DNA from: Candidatus Gastranaerophilales bacterium
GTDB lineage: Bacteria > Cyanobacteriota > Vampirovibrionia > Gastranaerophilales > Gastranaerophilaceae
DNA length: 64,000 nucleotides
NCBI GenBank assembly: GCA_905234865.1
Contig: CAJOJE010000012.1
Span: 1-64,000, forward strand
Reading direction: 5' to 3'
Positions 33,972 to 43,239 of this stretch are shown here, piece by piece (the first letter of the stretch is position 1; each line of letters begins with the position of its first letter). The notes beneath the pieces were generated by a model, which saw only the letters and a program-made list of their open reading frames with translations, ran no database searches and was not told where the DNA came from. The position numbers and the translations under genes are program-made.

Positions 33972-33980
33972 TGATATAAT
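33972..33980 (+). promoter_or_regulatory. Extended -10 promoter of ilvE
   Basis: TGATATAAT: a perfect TATAAT at 33975-33980 with TG one base upstream (33972-33973). It lies inside the longer open frame, so the real start must be the ATG at 34009. Confidence 0.65.
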
Positions 33981-34008
33981 TGCACTGAAAATTCGGAGGA
34001 AAATATAT

Positions 34009-34926
34009 ATGGATAAAGAATTCTATTTTATGGACGGAGAATATGTGGAAAGCACAAAAGCAATGATTCCAGTAAGAACTCATGCTTTCTTATACGGAAC
34101 ATCCGTTTTTGAAGGAATAAGAGGATATTACAACGAAGAAGAAAACCAAATTTATATTTTTAGGGCAAAAGAGCACATAGAAAGGCTTTTTAACAGTACA
34201 AAAATAATGTTTATGGAACCTAAATATTCATCGGAAGAATATTTGGACATTATTAAAAAACTTATTCAAAAAAACAATTACAGGGAAAATTGTTATATTC
34301 GACCACAGGTTTATAAATCCGCATGCAAGATTGGTCCTTCGTTATCGGACAATACGGACAGCGTTCTTATTTTTACGATAAAACTCGGAAACTATTTTAA
34401 AAACGACAAAGGATTAAACGTTTGCGTTTCAAATTGGAACAGATTATCCGATAATACAATTCCGCCGAGAGCAAAAGTGACGGGAGCATACGCAAATACG
34501 GGACTTATGATAACCGAAGCAAAAAAATCCGGCTTTGACGATGCAATTTCAATTTCCTCAGACGGCAAAGTTGCGGAAGGCTCCGCCATGAACTTTTTCC
34601 TTGTAGAAGGAAATACACTTGTTACAACCCCGGCCGTAAGCAATATTTTGGTAGGCGTTACGAGAAATACGGTCATGGAACTTGCAAAGGAAGAACTGGG
34701 TTTAAATGTTGTCGAAAGAGAAATAAACAGAACGGAATTATATATAGCGGACGAAGCGTTTTTCTGCGGAACGGGAGCTCAAATCGCTCCGATTTCATCG
34801 ATTGACCACAGAATTGTAGGAAACGGCTCAACCGGAGAAATAACAAAGAAAATACAAGCTCTGTATGACGATGTCGTAAGAGGAAAAGTCGCAAAATACA
34901 AAAAATGGTGTATCGCTGTATACTAA
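34009..34926 (+). CDS. ilvE: Branched-chain amino acid aminotransferase
   Basis: 305 residues from the ATG at 34009, which has GGAGG 9 nt upstream; the open frame continues to 33922 but that part holds the promoter. Class IV PLP aminotransferase: GTSVFEGIRGYYN near residue 37, the PLP lysine in PPRAKVTGAYANTG near 158, and SDGKVAEGSAMNFFLVEG and AFFCGTGAQIAPI in the C-terminal half. It transfers amino groups between glutamate and the keto acids of Leu, Ile and Val, the last step of synthesis or the first of breakdown. D-amino acid aminotransferase is a related alternative, but the FFCGTGAQ ending favours IlvE. Single gene with its own terminator. Confidence 0.92.
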   Translation: MDKEFYFMDGEYVESTKAMIPVRTHAFLYGTSVFEGIRGYYNEEENQIYIFRAKEHIERLFNSTKIMFMEPKYSSEEYLDIIKKLIQKNNYRENCYIRPQVYKSACKIGPSLSDNTDSVLIFTIKLGNYFKNDKGLNVCVSNWNRLSDNTIPPRAKVTGAYANTGLMITEAKKSGFDDAISISSDGKVAEGSAMNFFLVEGNTLVTTPAVSNILVGVTRNTVMELAKEELGLNVVEREINRTELYIADEAFFCGTGAQIAPISSIDHRIVGNGSTGEITKKIQALYDDVVRGKVAKYKKWCIAVY

Positions 34927-34934
34927 TTAAATTT

Positions 34935-34968
34935 AATGCCCTCTTTAAATCAATAAGAGGGCATTTTA
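34935..34968. terminator. Terminator of ilvE, overlapping the end of the XRE gene
   Basis: AATGCCCTCTT (34935-34945), 9-nt loop, AAGAGGGCATT (34955-34965), then T-rich bases. The 11-bp stem is perfect. It runs into the stop codon of the convergent XRE gene. Confidence 0.75.
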
Positions 34969-35190
34969 ACCATCGTTATTTTCTTCAAAAAACTTCTGCG
35001 GTAATATATCAAGCGCCTTTGCAATCAAGAGAAATCTTTTCAAACTCGGAGTTCTTTTTCCTCTTTCGATTTCAGACAAATAATCACAGGATATACCGCA
35101 CAATTCACTTAATTTCTCCTGAGTCAAACCTTTTTGAATTCTGTATTTTTTAATATTACTTTGCATAAGTTTTATCGTGCTATTTGTCAT
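34966..35190 (-). CDS. Small XRE-family (Cro/C1-type) transcriptional regulator
   Basis: 74 residues, one HTH_XRE domain: IKKYRIQKGLTQEKLSELCGISCDYLSEIERGKRTPS-LKRFLLIAKALDI (cores of the helices; residues 14-62). Such small regulators dimerise and bind direct or inverted repeats. The start may be the Met at 35166 instead of 35190; the upstream Met is close to the operator-like repeats described separately, and no Shine-Dalgarno sequence decides. It is convergent with ilvE and divergent from a 75-residue gene, a layout typical of regulator-plus-small-protein modules. It is probably autoregulated, judged by three TCRTGCTAT sequences between the two genes. Confidence 0.88.
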   Translation of the reverse strand: MTNSTIKLMQSNIKKYRIQKGLTQEKLSELCGISCDYLSEIERGKRTPSLKRFLLIAKALDILPQKFFEENNDG

Positions 35191-35241
35191 ACAAATATTT
35201 TCATGCTATTTAATAATTTAATTAACAGGCATATAGCACGA
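35175..35241. promoter_or_regulatory. Three TCRTGCTAT repeats between divergent XRE and small-protein genes
   Basis: TCGTGCTAT at 35175-35183, TCATGCTAT at 35211-35219 and the inverted ATAGCACGA at 35233-35241. Spacing is 36 and 22 bp between starts. They fit an operator array for the adjacent XRE protein. Confidence 0.55.
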
Positions 35242-35255
35242 CAAAAGATTACATC

Positions 35256-35483
35256 ATGCGTTATTCAACAAATTATTTTATAAATATTTATATAAGAGAA
35301 ATCAAGGAAATTCACACAAAATCCGTTGTATTGAACAGGCTTATACATTCTCTCTATGACGGAGGAGGGAAAGAAATAATCGAAGATATGTCAAAGAGTA
35401 TCGAGTTCGGGCTTGAAAAACTCGTTATTGAAGGCGGAATGATAAAAGAGGAATTGGAAGAAATTTTGGATAAAAGTTTATAA
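35256..35483 (+). CDS. Small hypothetical protein divergent from XRE regulator
   Basis: 75 residues, helical by pattern, with no signal peptide or cysteine. The middle is IHSLYDGGGKEIIEDMSKSIEFGLEKL and the end is acidic (EELEEILDKSL). No family is recognised and no strong ribosome-binding site precedes the ATG. The position opposite a small XRE gene with shared repeat sequences suggests co-regulation, as in antitoxin-like or phage-type switch modules, but no toxin signature is visible, so that is only inference. It ends 44 bp before homoserine dehydrogenase, same strand, and might be read with it. Confidence 0.55.
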   Translation: MRYSTNYFINIYIREIKEIHTKSVVLNRLIHSLYDGGGKEIIEDMSKSIEFGLEKLVIEGGMIKEELEEILDKSL

Positions 35484-35527
35484 AACATGTTTTTACATTT
35501 AAGAAATATTTATTGTATAATTAATCT

Positions 35528-36790
35528 ATGGAAAAAAATATTTTGAAAATAGGAATTATAGGGCTTGGAACGGTCGGTACGGGAGTTGTAAAAGCCCTAA
35601 GACAATTCAAGAATATAGAAATTGTCGAATGTGCGGTGAAAAATCTCAACAAAAAAAGGGAAGTTGAAGTTAATAAATTAACAAACGACCCGATGGAAAT
35701 TGCAAGCAACCCCGAAATTGACGTTGTAGTTGAAGTTGCGGGCGGAGTTAATCCTTGTTTGGAAGTTTTAAAAACGGCAATCAACAATAAAAAACATATT
35801 GTAACCGCCAATAAAGAGCTTTTAGCCAAATACGGCGACGAGCTTTTTGAACTTGCAAACAAAAATAACGTATCCATATTATACGAAGCTGCCGTTGCGG
35901 GCGGAATACCCATAATCGGACCTGTTAAAACAACTTTGAGAGGAAACGAATTTAAAAAAGTAATGGGCATCTTAAACGGTACGACAAATTACATTTTAAC
36001 AAAAATGGAATCGGATAATCTCTCATACGAAGAGTGTCTAAAACAAGCGCAAGAATTGGGTTACGCCGAAACCGACCCTACAAACGATGTTATGGGATAT
36101 GATACGATGTATAAAATCTCCATCCTTGCAAACATTGTTTTCAGAAAACAAATTGATTATTCCGAAATATATGTTGAAGGAATTACAAAAATCACGAGCG
36201 AAGACATTAAATGTGCTGACGAATTGGGTTATAAAATTAAGCTTTTAGGTCTTGCTCAAAAAATCGAAGAAAATGCTTCGCTTGATATAAGAGTTCATCC
36301 CGTTTTGGTTTCAAAAGAAAATACTATTTCAAAAATAGATAAAGCGACAAATACGGTTTATCTTGAAGGGTACCCCGTCGGAGAAGTCATGTTTACGGGC
36401 CCCGGAGCAGGTGAAGCACCTACGGCAAGTTCCGTTATCGGAGATATCCTTGCAATAGCAAACGAAATATCATTAACGGATACCATTTTACCTTCTCAAA
36501 GAGTTAAAACGGAAGAAAAGGCCGTACAGGAAAATATTTTAAATACAAAAAATTCTTATTATATGGCATTGAGTGCAAAAAACATAAGAGGCGTTATCGG
36601 AGTTATAGGCTCGATTTGCGCTTCAAATAACATCAATTTACAAAGTATAATTCAAAGAGGAATAGCAAAGGATAATACCGCTTTTATAGTTGTTATAACC
36701 GATACAACGCTTGAAGCGGATATCCAAAATGCCATTAAGGAATTAATATCAAAAGATATTAAGGTGAAAAATTTAATCAGAGTAATTTAA
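35528..36790 (+). CDS. hom: Homoserine dehydrogenase
   Basis: 420 residues. The NAD(P)-binding Rossmann loop GIIGLGTVGTGVV is at residues 9-21. The catalytic domain has the conserved KTTLRGNEFKKVMGILNGTTNYIL near 138-161 (quoted as its core) and the E/D-rich GYAETDPTNDVMGYD near 180. A C-terminal ACT domain (about 345-420) is the usual site of threonine feedback. The enzyme reduces aspartate semialdehyde to homoserine for Thr and Met. It is followed after 12 bp by threonine synthase in the same direction, forming a small threonine operon. metY, which uses acetylated homoserine, is elsewhere in this window. Confidence 0.96.
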   Translation: MEKNILKIGIIGLGTVGTGVVKALRQFKNIEIVECAVKNLNKKREVEVNKLTNDPMEIASNPEIDVVVEVAGGVNPCLEVLKTAINNKKHIVTANKELLAKYGDELFELANKNNVSILYEAAVAGGIPIIGPVKTTLRGNEFKKVMGILNGTTNYILTKMESDNLSYEECLKQAQELGYAETDPTNDVMGYDTMYKISILANIVFRKQIDYSEIYVEGITKITSEDIKCADELGYKIKLLGLAQKIEENASLDIRVHPVLVSKENTISKIDKATNTVYLEGYPVGEVMFTGPGAGEAPTASSVIGDILAIANEISLTDTILPSQRVKTEEKAVQENILNTKNSYYMALSAKNIRGVIGVIGSICASNNINLQSIIQRGIAKDNTAFIVVITDTTLEADIQNAIKELISKDIKVKNLIRVI

Positions 36791-36802
36791 AAGGAACAAA
36801 AA

Positions 36803-37858
36803 ATGAGATATCAGGGATTAATCGAAAGATACAGAGAATATTTACCCGTTAGCGAAGATACTCCAGTGGTAACGCTTTGCGAGGGAAATACTCCTTTAAT
36901 TAAAGCCGATAACATCGCTAAATATTTAGGTCTTGATTCATGCGAAATTTATTTAAAATATGAAGGTTCAAACCCTACGGGAAGCTTTAAAGACAGAGGC
37001 ATGACAATGGCGGTTACAAAAGCTAAAGAATCAGGTTCAAATGCGGTTATTTGCGCTTCAACGGGAAATACCTCAGCATCTGCCGCTGCATATTCCGCTC
37101 GTGCCGGATTAAAATGTTATGTTTTAATTCCTGACGGTTATATTGCGCTTGGCAAATTATCTCAAGCAATGATGTACGGCGCTGAAGTAATTGCAATTTC
37201 GGGAAATTTTGACGAAGCGCTCGAAGCTGTCAGAGAAATTTCGGCCAATTACCCCATAACCCTTGTAAATTCAATTAATCCGTTTAGAATTGAAGGGCAA
37301 AAAACAGGTGCGTTTGAATTAATCGATGCACTTGACGATGCACCGGATTACCACTTTATACCCGTCGGTAATGCGGGAAATATAACCGCATATTGGAAAG
37401 GATATAAAGAATGGTTTGAACTTAAAAAATGTTCAAAATTACCCAAAATGATGGGTATTCAAGCAGAAGGCTCCGCCGCTATCGTTAAGGGTCATAGAAT
37501 TATGCACCCTGAAACAATCGCAACCGCAATCAGAATAGGTAATCCCGCAAGCTGGAAAAAGGCGGAAGCCGCAAGAGATGAATCAAAAGGCACAATTGAT
37601 ATGGTGTCTGATGAAAAAATTATCGAAGCATACAATTTACTCGCAAACCTTGAAGGAGTATTTTGCGAACCTGCAAGTGCAGCAAGTGTTGCAGGGCTAA
37701 TCAAATTAAAAAATGAAATCAAACCGAATTCTAAGATTGTCTGCATTTTAACGGGTAACGGATTAAAAGACCCTGATTGCGCAATTAAAAACGCAAAATC
37801 ACAAGTGCAAAAAACAACATCGAATATTAAAGATATCGTAAAATTAATGAATTTATAA
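36803..37858 (+). CDS. thrC: Threonine synthase
   Basis: 351 residues, a PLP fold-type II enzyme converting O-phosphohomoserine to threonine. PLP lysine is Lys63 in [32 protein letters not shown] (core STGNTSAS) binds phosphate, and the VGNAGN loop near residue 190 is also typical. Its length fits the short class of threonine synthases lacking an S-adenosylmethionine domain. AAGGAA precedes the ATG by 6 nt. It is the second gene after hom, and both end at one strong terminator, so threonine feedback would act on Hom through its ACT domain. No homoserine kinase gene is seen next to them. Confidence 0.96.
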   Translation: MRYQGLIERYREYLPVSEDTPVVTLCEGNTPLIKADNIAKYLGLDSCEIYLKYEGSNPTGSFKDRGMTMAVTKAKESGSNAVICASTGNTSASAAAYSARAGLKCYVLIPDGYIALGKLSQAMMYGAEVIAISGNFDEALEAVREISANYPITLVNSINPFRIEGQKTGAFELIDALDDAPDYHFIPVGNAGNITAYWKGYKEWFELKKCSKLPKMMGIQAEGSAAIVKGHRIMHPETIATAIRIGNPASWKKAEAARDESKGTIDMVSDEKIIEAYNLLANLEGVFCEPASAASVAGLIKLKNEIKPNSKIVCILTGNGLKDPDCAIKNAKSQVQKTTSNIKDIVKLMNL

Positions 37859-37880
37859 TTTTTATAAAATTTTAATCAAA

Positions 37881-37915
37881 AATAAGGAAGCCTTAATACT
37901 TCCTTATTTTTTTTT
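37881..37915 (+). terminator. Terminator of hom-thrC
   Basis: AATAAGGAAG (37881-37890), 8-nt loop, CTTCCTTATT (37899-37908), then T to 37915. Confidence 0.85.
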
Positions 37916-37929
37916 AACGACAATAATTA

Positions 37930-37966
37930 ATAAAAAATTTCCGCCATAAAATTAAGGCGGAAATTT
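37930..37966 (-). terminator. Terminator of the glutamate-synthase-type gene
   Basis: AAATTTCCGCC (37935-37945) pairs with GGCGGAAATTT (37956-37966); minus-strand T tract follows from 37936 downward. Confidence 0.75.
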
Positions 37967-37982
37967 AAAATATAAATAAGAC

Positions 37983-39356
37983 TTAATTTAAAAGGGCTTC
38001 AATAATTGATTTTGCGGCTCTTTTACCTGCTCCCATAGCATTAATGGCGGTTGATTCGCCTAATGGTGCAACGTCGCCCCCTGCCCAAATTTCATTAATT
38101 GAAGTAGCACCTTTTTCATTAATTACGATATAGCCTTTTTTATCGGTATCAAGGCTTAAAGAATCGGATTTTGCGCTGTCTTGAATAATAGGGTTGGGTC
38201 CGGTTCCTAAAGAAACAATAACGGCATCAAAATCCATGGTAACAAATTCGCCCGTTCCGACAGGTCTTCTTCTTCCCGACGCATCAGGTTCGCCAAGTTC
38301 CATAATTTCAAACTTCATGCCTGAAACATAGCCGTTTTCGCCCAAAATTTCAACAGGGGCATGGAGAAATTTAAAAATAACTCCTTCTTCTTTAGCATGC
38401 CTGATTTCTTCTTTTCTTGCAGGAAGTTCTTCTTCGGTTCTTCTATACATTATATAAACTTCTTTATACCCGACCCTTACGGCCGTTCTTGCAGCATCCA
38501 TCGCAACATTTCCGCCACCTATAATTGCAGCTTTCATGCCGACTTTTAAAGGTGTGGGTGTTGTATCTTCATTTGCATGCATTAAATTAACTCTTGTTAA
38601 AAATTCATTGGCACTATATACGCCGTTTAAATTTTCTCCTTGAATATTCATCATTTTGGGAAGTCCTGCGCCCGAGCATATAAATATTGCATCGTAATTT
38701 TCGTCTTTTAATTGTTTTAGAGTGATTGATTTACCGACAACAACGTTTTTTACGATATCTACGCCTTTATTTTTTAAACCGTTTATTTCTCTGTCAAGAA
38801 CGGTCCTCGGAAGTCTGAAAGGAGGGATGCCGTATCTTAAAACGCCGCCTGTTTCATGCAAGGCTTCAAAAATCGTAACGTCAAAGCCTGCATTTCTAAG
38901 GTCATTTGCAGCGCTCATGCCGGCACAACCCGAACCTACGATTGCGACTTTTTTGCCGTTAGGTTTAATTTCAACGTCAACCGGTTTTGAATTATCTCCG
39001 ACGTATCTTTCAAGCGCACCTATTGCAACGGATTTTCCTTTAATTCCCAAAACACATTTTGATTCACATTGTCTTTCCTGAGGACAAACTCTGCCGCACA
39101 CGGAAGGAAGCATGTTTGTTTCTCTTATGATTTCACCGGCTTTTTGAATATCGCCTTTTTTAACTTCTTGAATAAATTCGGGAATATTGACGCTAACGGG
39201 ACATCCCTTTTTGCACATCGGATTTTTACAGTTCAAACATCTTGAAGCTTCAAGTTTAGCTTGTTCGTCCGTAAAATTTTCCTCAACGGGACTAAAATTA
39301 CTTCTTCTTAATACAGCGTCCTGCTCTTTAGGCGCTTGACGTTCAACAGTTGCCAT
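37983..39356 (-). CDS. NADPH-dependent glutamate synthase beta-subunit-type flavoprotein
   Basis: 457 residues. The N-terminal cysteine-rich region (CLNCKNPMCKKGCP near residue 40-53 and VCGRVCPQERQCESKC near 87-102) binds two 4Fe-4S clusters. An FAD-binding GSGCAGMSAANDL at about 142-154 and an NADPH-binding GGGNVAMDAARTAVR near 285 follow, ending in AGGDVAPLGESTAINAMGAGKRAAKSI. This is the small-subunit fold of glutamate synthase (GltD), also used in NfnB and related electron-transfer enzymes. No large subunit or NfnA is adjacent, so it may act alone or with a distant partner; the exact role is not settled. Single gene with its own terminator. Confidence 0.85.
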   Translation of the reverse strand: MATVERQAPKEQDAVLRRSNFSPVEENFTDEQAKLEASRCLNCKNPMCKKGCPVSVNIPEFIQEVKKGDIQKAGEIIRETNMLPSVCGRVCPQERQCESKCVLGIKGKSVAIGALERYVGDNSKPVDVEIKPNGKKVAIVGSGCAGMSAANDLRNAGFDVTIFEALHETGGVLRYGIPPFRLPRTVLDREINGLKNKGVDIVKNVVVGKSITLKQLKDENYDAIFICSGAGLPKMMNIQGENLNGVYSANEFLTRVNLMHANEDTTPTPLKVGMKAAIIGGGNVAMDAARTAVRVGYKEVYIMYRRTEEELPARKEEIRHAKEEGVIFKFLHAPVEILGENGYVSGMKFEIMELGEPDASGRRRPVGTGEFVTMDFDAVIVSLGTGPNPIIQDSAKSDSLSLDTDKKGYIVINEKGATSINEIWAGGDVAPLGESTAINAMGAGKRAAKSIIEALLN

Positions 39357-39425
39357 TAATACATTCTCCTAATAAATTGGTTTAATAATTTTATTGTATA
39401 ATAAAAAAAGAAAATGGAGTAATTA

Positions 39426-40223
39426 ATGATTAAACTTTTAATAACCGATATAGACGGAACCGTTCTAAACGAAAAATGCGAGTACACTCCAAAATTAAAA
39501 AATTTATTTCAAGAAATAACAAAAAAAGGTGTAAAAGTTGTTCTTGCAACGGGAAGAATGTTTATGGGGGCCGACCCCGTCAGAGAAGAATTGGGTTTAA
39601 ATACTCCCGTTGTTTGCTATCAGGGGGCAATGATACGGGAAAAAGATAATATTCTTTACGAAAAATCCGTTTCAAGCGACATTGTAAAAGAAATTATTAA
39701 AATTTCAAGAGAAAAAAATTTTCACTTAAATCTATATAATAACGATAAATTAATTGTGGAAGACGACAATAAACTTTTTATGAAAGATTATACAAACGGG
39801 CGCCATACGACTTATACGGTCGTAAATTCTTTTGATGAAGTAAAGTTGGGAGTTGTATCAAAATTATTGGCAATCGTCTATGATGAAAGGGAATTACTCA
39901 ATTTAAGAGATGAAATGCAAGAGAGGTTTAAAAACAAGCTTGCCGTCGTAAGAAGCCATAAATATTACCTTGAATTTACCGATAAAAACGCAACAAAAGG
40001 TTCTGCGCTAAATTTTTTAAAAGAATATTGGGGAATAAAAAAAGAAGAAGTCATGGCATCAGGCGATCAAGACAATGATTTTGAAATGTTAAAAAACGCA
40101 GGCATTAAAATTGCGATGGGAAATGCAAGCGAAAAACTTAAAAGCATAGCAGATTATGTTTGTCCTCCGATTAATGAGGACGGATTATCGAATGCAATAG
40201 AAAGGTATATATTGTGCGAATAG
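39426..40223 (+). CDS. Cof-type HAD-IIB family phosphatase
   Basis: 265 residues. Catalytic aspartates are Asp8 and Asp10 in ITDIDGTVLN; motif II is ATGRMF (near 40), a cap domain lies between about 85 and 185, and motif IV is SGDQDNDFEMLKNAG near 213-227. Members dephosphorylate sugar phosphates, flavin or pyridoxal phosphate; the actual substrate is unknown. It overlaps the start of ispF by 10 bp (stop TAG inside the GTG-started next gene), so the two are translationally coupled. The first codons are preceded by AATGGAGTAATT, a GGAG ribosome-binding site 6 nt from the ATG. Confidence 0.9.
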   Translation: MIKLLITDIDGTVLNEKCEYTPKLKNLFQEITKKGVKVVLATGRMFMGADPVREELGLNTPVVCYQGAMIREKDNILYEKSVSSDIVKEIIKISREKNFHLNLYNNDKLIVEDDNKLFMKDYTNGRHTTYTVVNSFDEVKLGVVSKLLAIVYDERELLNLRDEMQERFKNKLAVVRSHKYYLEFTDKNATKGSALNFLKEYWGIKKEEVMASGDQDNDFEMLKNAGIKIAMGNASEKLKSIADYVCPPINEDGLSNAIERYILCE

Positions 40224-40681
40224 GTCAAGGCTACGATATTCATAAACTTGTCGAAAACAGAAAACTTATTATGGGCGGAGTTGAAATTCCTTTTGAAAAA
40301 GGTCTTTTAGGTCACTCAGATGCCGATGTTTTAATTCATGCCGTTATTGATTCAATCTTGGGCGCAATGAATATGGGGGATATCGGAGAGCATTTTCCCG
40401 ACAATGATATTAAATATAAAGGGATAAACAGTATAAATCTTTTAAAAAAAACGGGGGAAATTCTTTTAAAAGAAGAATATAAAATAGTTAATATCGATAC
40501 TACGATAATATGCGAAAAGCCAAAACTTTCTCTCTACAAGGAAAAAATGGCGGAAAATATCGCAAATGCCTTAAATATTTCAAAAAAAGACGTTTCGATT
40601 AAAGCAAAAACAAAAGAAAAACAGGATTCTACGGGTCTTGGGCTTTCAATAGAAGCGTACGCCGTTTGTTTAATACAATAA
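40214..40681 (+). CDS. ispF: 2-C-methyl-D-erythritol 2,4-cyclodiphosphate synthase
   Basis: 155 residues, GTG start at 40214, overlapping the upstream HAD gene by 10 bp. Zinc ligands are Asp8 and His10 (GYDIH) and His43-type in LGHSDADVLIHAV. The block LGAMNMGDIGEHFPDND (near residues 60-76) and the C-terminal KAKTKEKQDSTGLGLSIEAYAV fit the family, the latter slightly unusual since the common pattern is T-x-E-x-LG-F-x-GR-x-EG. The enzyme acts in the non-mevalonate isoprenoid pathway as a trimer. No other MEP gene lies beside it. glyQ follows after 47 bp in the same direction. Confidence 0.95.
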   Translation: MRIGQGYDIHKLVENRKLIMGGVEIPFEKGLLGHSDADVLIHAVIDSILGAMNMGDIGEHFPDNDIKYKGINSINLLKKTGEILLKEEYKIVNIDTTIICEKPKLSLYKEKMAENIANALNISKKDVSIKAKTKEKQDSTGLGLSIEAYAVCLIQ

Positions 40682-40728
40682 AAATTAAACTTGTAAAATA
40701 TTTTTGACCGTAGTATTATGCAAAAGTT

Positions 40729-41604
40729 ATGGCACTTACATTTCAGGAATTAATTTTAAATTTATCAAAATACTGGTCCGACTGGGGTTGTATCATTCAA
40801 CAGCCTTATGACATCGAAAAAGGCGCAAGCACTATGAACCCTGCTACTTTTTTGAGAGCTTTGGGGCCTGAACCTTATTCAACGGCAATGGTTGAACCTT
40901 GTCGTCGTCCGACGGATGCAAGATACGGCGAAAATCCGAACCGTTTGGGACATTATTTTCAATATCAGGTTATCTTAAAACCTTCGCCCGAGGATAGTCA
41001 GGGAATATACTTAAAATCTCTTGAAGCCATGGGTATAGATTTGTCAAAGCATGACGTAAGATTTGTTGAAGATAACTGGGAATCACCGACATTGGGCGCA
41101 GCCGGAGTAGGCTGGGAAGTTTGGCTTGACGGTATGGAAATTACACAATTTACATACTTCCAACAAGTAGGCGGACTTGAAGTTAAACCTGTTGCACTTG
41201 AAATAACTTACGGTTTGGAGAGAATTGCAATGTACCTTCAAAACGTTGATTCCGTTTATGACGTTATGTGGAATAAAAAATTAAAATACGGCGATATTTA
41301 CCTTCAAAACGAAATTGAACAATCAAAATATAACTTTGAATATTCAACGGCAGAAAGACTTTTTAAATTGTTTGATTTAGCGGAAGCCGAAAGTTATTCT
41401 TGTATAGAAGCAGAAATTGTTCTTCCTGCTTACGATTGGGTTTTAAAATGTTCTCATACATTCAACCTTCTTGATGCAAGAGGCGTTATAAGCAAAGATG
41501 AAAGAATTAATTATATTAACAGAGTCCGCAAAATGGCTTCAATGGTCGCACGCCTTTATGTCAAACAGAGAGAAAAACTGGGGTATCCGCTCCTTAATAA
41601 ATAA
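40729..41604 (+). CDS. glyQ: Glycyl-tRNA synthetase alpha subunit
   Basis: 291 residues, the normal size of GlyQ. Class II signature blocks: [21 protein letters not shown] (core), [22 protein letters not shown] near 60-81 and [25 protein letters not shown] near 123-147. The alpha subunit binds glycine and ATP and needs the beta subunit GlyS for tRNA charging; glyS is not in this window, unlike the common adjacent arrangement. The downstream genes are amino-acid permeases. No clear ribosome-binding site is seen before the ATG. Confidence 0.96.
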   Translation: MALTFQELILNLSKYWSDWGCIIQQPYDIEKGASTMNPATFLRALGPEPYSTAMVEPCRRPTDARYGENPNRLGHYFQYQVILKPSPEDSQGIYLKSLEAMGIDLSKHDVRFVEDNWESPTLGAAGVGWEVWLDGMEITQFTYFQQVGGLEVKPVALEITYGLERIAMYLQNVDSVYDVMWNKKLKYGDIYLQNEIEQSKYNFEYSTAERLFKLFDLAEAESYSCIEAEIVLPAYDWVLKCSHTFNLLDARGVISKDERINYINRVRKMASMVARLYVKQREKLGYPLLNK

Positions 41605-41622
41605 CGGGGTAAACAAAATATA

Positions 41623-43239
41623 ATGGACAAAAAAAACTTTCGAGAGTTTGGAAATTTATCCGAACATGCAGAGGTTAGCCCAAAAGAGATACTTTCCGTT
41701 AAAAGTATCGGAAAAAATCTTTTTAAAACAAAAAACCCCGACGAAATGATTGAAAGAGCAGATAAATCAAGTTTAAAAAAGACTCTTGGTGCATTTGATT
41801 TAGTAATTTTAGGAGTCGGTTGCGTTATAGGTTCGGGCATATTTACCGTAGTAGGTGTTGCGGCGGCAGGCGGCGCAGAAACAACGGGGGCAGGACCCGC
41901 TCTTATTATTTCGATGGTTTTGGCTTCACTTGCGTGCATATTTTCGGCTATGTGTTATTCGGAATTTGCAACAATGATTCCCGTAGCAGGTTCGGCTTAT
42001 CTTTATACTTACGCCACAATGGGAGAATTTTTCGCTTGGGTTATAGGCTGGGTTTTACTTCTTGAATATACGGTAGGATACATTGCCGTAGCAACCGCAT
42101 GGACGGGGTATTTCTTTGAATTTTTAAGAGGTTTTTCAAAATATTTACCCGAATATATTACAAACCCTCCTTTGTGGTTAATCCATGATTATAAAACCGC
42201 TTCTCAAATTATGACATCGCAAGGGCTTGACCCTGCAACAAACGTTCCGCATATTTTTAACATACCGATTTCGTTAAATGCTCCCGCAATTGTTATAACT
42301 CTTATTATTATGATGTTTTTAATAAGAGGAATTAAAGAATCGACCAAAATGGCAGGCGCATTGGTTGTCGTGAAATTAACGGTAATTGGTCTTTTTCTTG
42401 TAACGGGAGCATTTTACATAAAACCCGAAAATTGGATAGGAACGGGCGGAAATTGGTGGCAAACGTTTGCTCCAAACGGATTTTCAGGGATATTCATGGG
42501 AGCTTTTATAATATTTTTTGCATACATCGGTTTTGACGCAATAGCAACCGCAGCCGAAGAAACAAAAGACCCGCAAAAAAATCTTCCGATAGGAATAATC
42601 GGAACTTTGGGAGTATGCACCGTAGTATATGTTTTAGTGGCGCTTGTTTTAACGGGAATTTGTCCGATAGATAAAATAGATATTCAAGCTCCCGTTGCAA
42701 GTGCAATAACGGCGGTGGGTCAAGGCTGGGTTGCAGGATTAATTTCAATAGGCGCCCTTACGGGTTTAACCTCCGTTTTACTTGTTATGATGCTGGCAGC
42801 GACAAGAACGGCACTGGCGATGAGCAGGGACGGTTTTTTGCCGAAAATCTTAAAAACAATTCACCCAAAATATAATACTCCGCACGTTTTAACGGTTTTG
42901 GTCACGATAATTTGTATAATAGGAACAACGTTTTTGAGCTTGTCAACTTCGGCGGAACTTTGTAACTTCGGAACGTTTACATCATTTATAATTGTTTGCG
43001 TTGCCGTTTTAATTTTAAGAAAAAAAGACCCGAACAGACCTCGTCCGTATAAAGTTCCTTTTTCACCATGGTTTCCTTTAATGGGAATAATTTGCTGCGG
43101 AGGTTTAATGTTGCATTCAATGAAATCATTGACGACATCAAAAATTTTATTCCCGCTTTGGATAATTCTTGGAATAATAATTTATTTTTCATACGGATAC
43201 AAAAAATTAAGAGAAAATAATTGCGGAGATGAAGAATGA
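41623..43239 (+). CDS. APC family amino acid permease, first of a tandem pair
   Basis: 538 residues with a polar N-terminal tail of about 60 residues and 12 or so hydrophobic helices. APC signatures: GVGCVIGSGIFTVVGVAAAGG near 72-92 (core GCVIGSGIF, unwound helix 1) and ITALTGLTS-like sequence in helix 8, with a helix 6 block AYIGFDAIATAAEETKDPQKNLPIGI. It is like the cationic amino acid transporter group (YfnA-like), which takes up amino acids by proton symport, but the substrate is not readable. It overlaps the next gene by four bases (ATGA), and both are closely related. Co-transcribed after glyQ is possible (18-bp gap). Confidence 0.92.
   Translation: MDKKNFREFGNLSEHAEVSPKEILSVKSIGKNLFKTKNPDEMIERADKSSLKKTLGAFDLVILGVGCVIGSGIFTVVGVAAAGGAETTGAGPALIISMVLASLACIFSAMCYSEFATMIPVAGSAYLYTYATMGEFFAWVIGWVLLLEYTVGYIAVATAWTGYFFEFLRGFSKYLPEYITNPPLWLIHDYKTASQIMTSQGLDPATNVPHIFNIPISLNAPAIVITLIIMMFLIRGIKESTKMAGALVVVKLTVIGLFLVTGAFYIKPENWIGTGGNWWQTFAPNGFSGIFMGAFIIFFAYIGFDAIATAAEETKDPQKNLPIGIIGTLGVCTVVYVLVALVLTGICPIDKIDIQAPVASAITAVGQGWVAGLISIGALTGLTSVLLVMMLAATRTALAMSRDGFLPKILKTIHPKYNTPHVLTVLVTIICIIGTTFLSLSTSAELCNFGTFTSFIIVCVAVLILRKKDPNRPRPYKVPFSPWFPLMGIICCGGLMLHSMKSLTTSKILFPLWIILGIIIYFSYGYKKLRENNCGDEE

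Noticed and set aside
33922-34008. Longer N-terminus for ilvE
   Set aside because: It contains the extended -10 promoter and lacks a ribosome-binding site; the ATG at 34009 has GGAGG.
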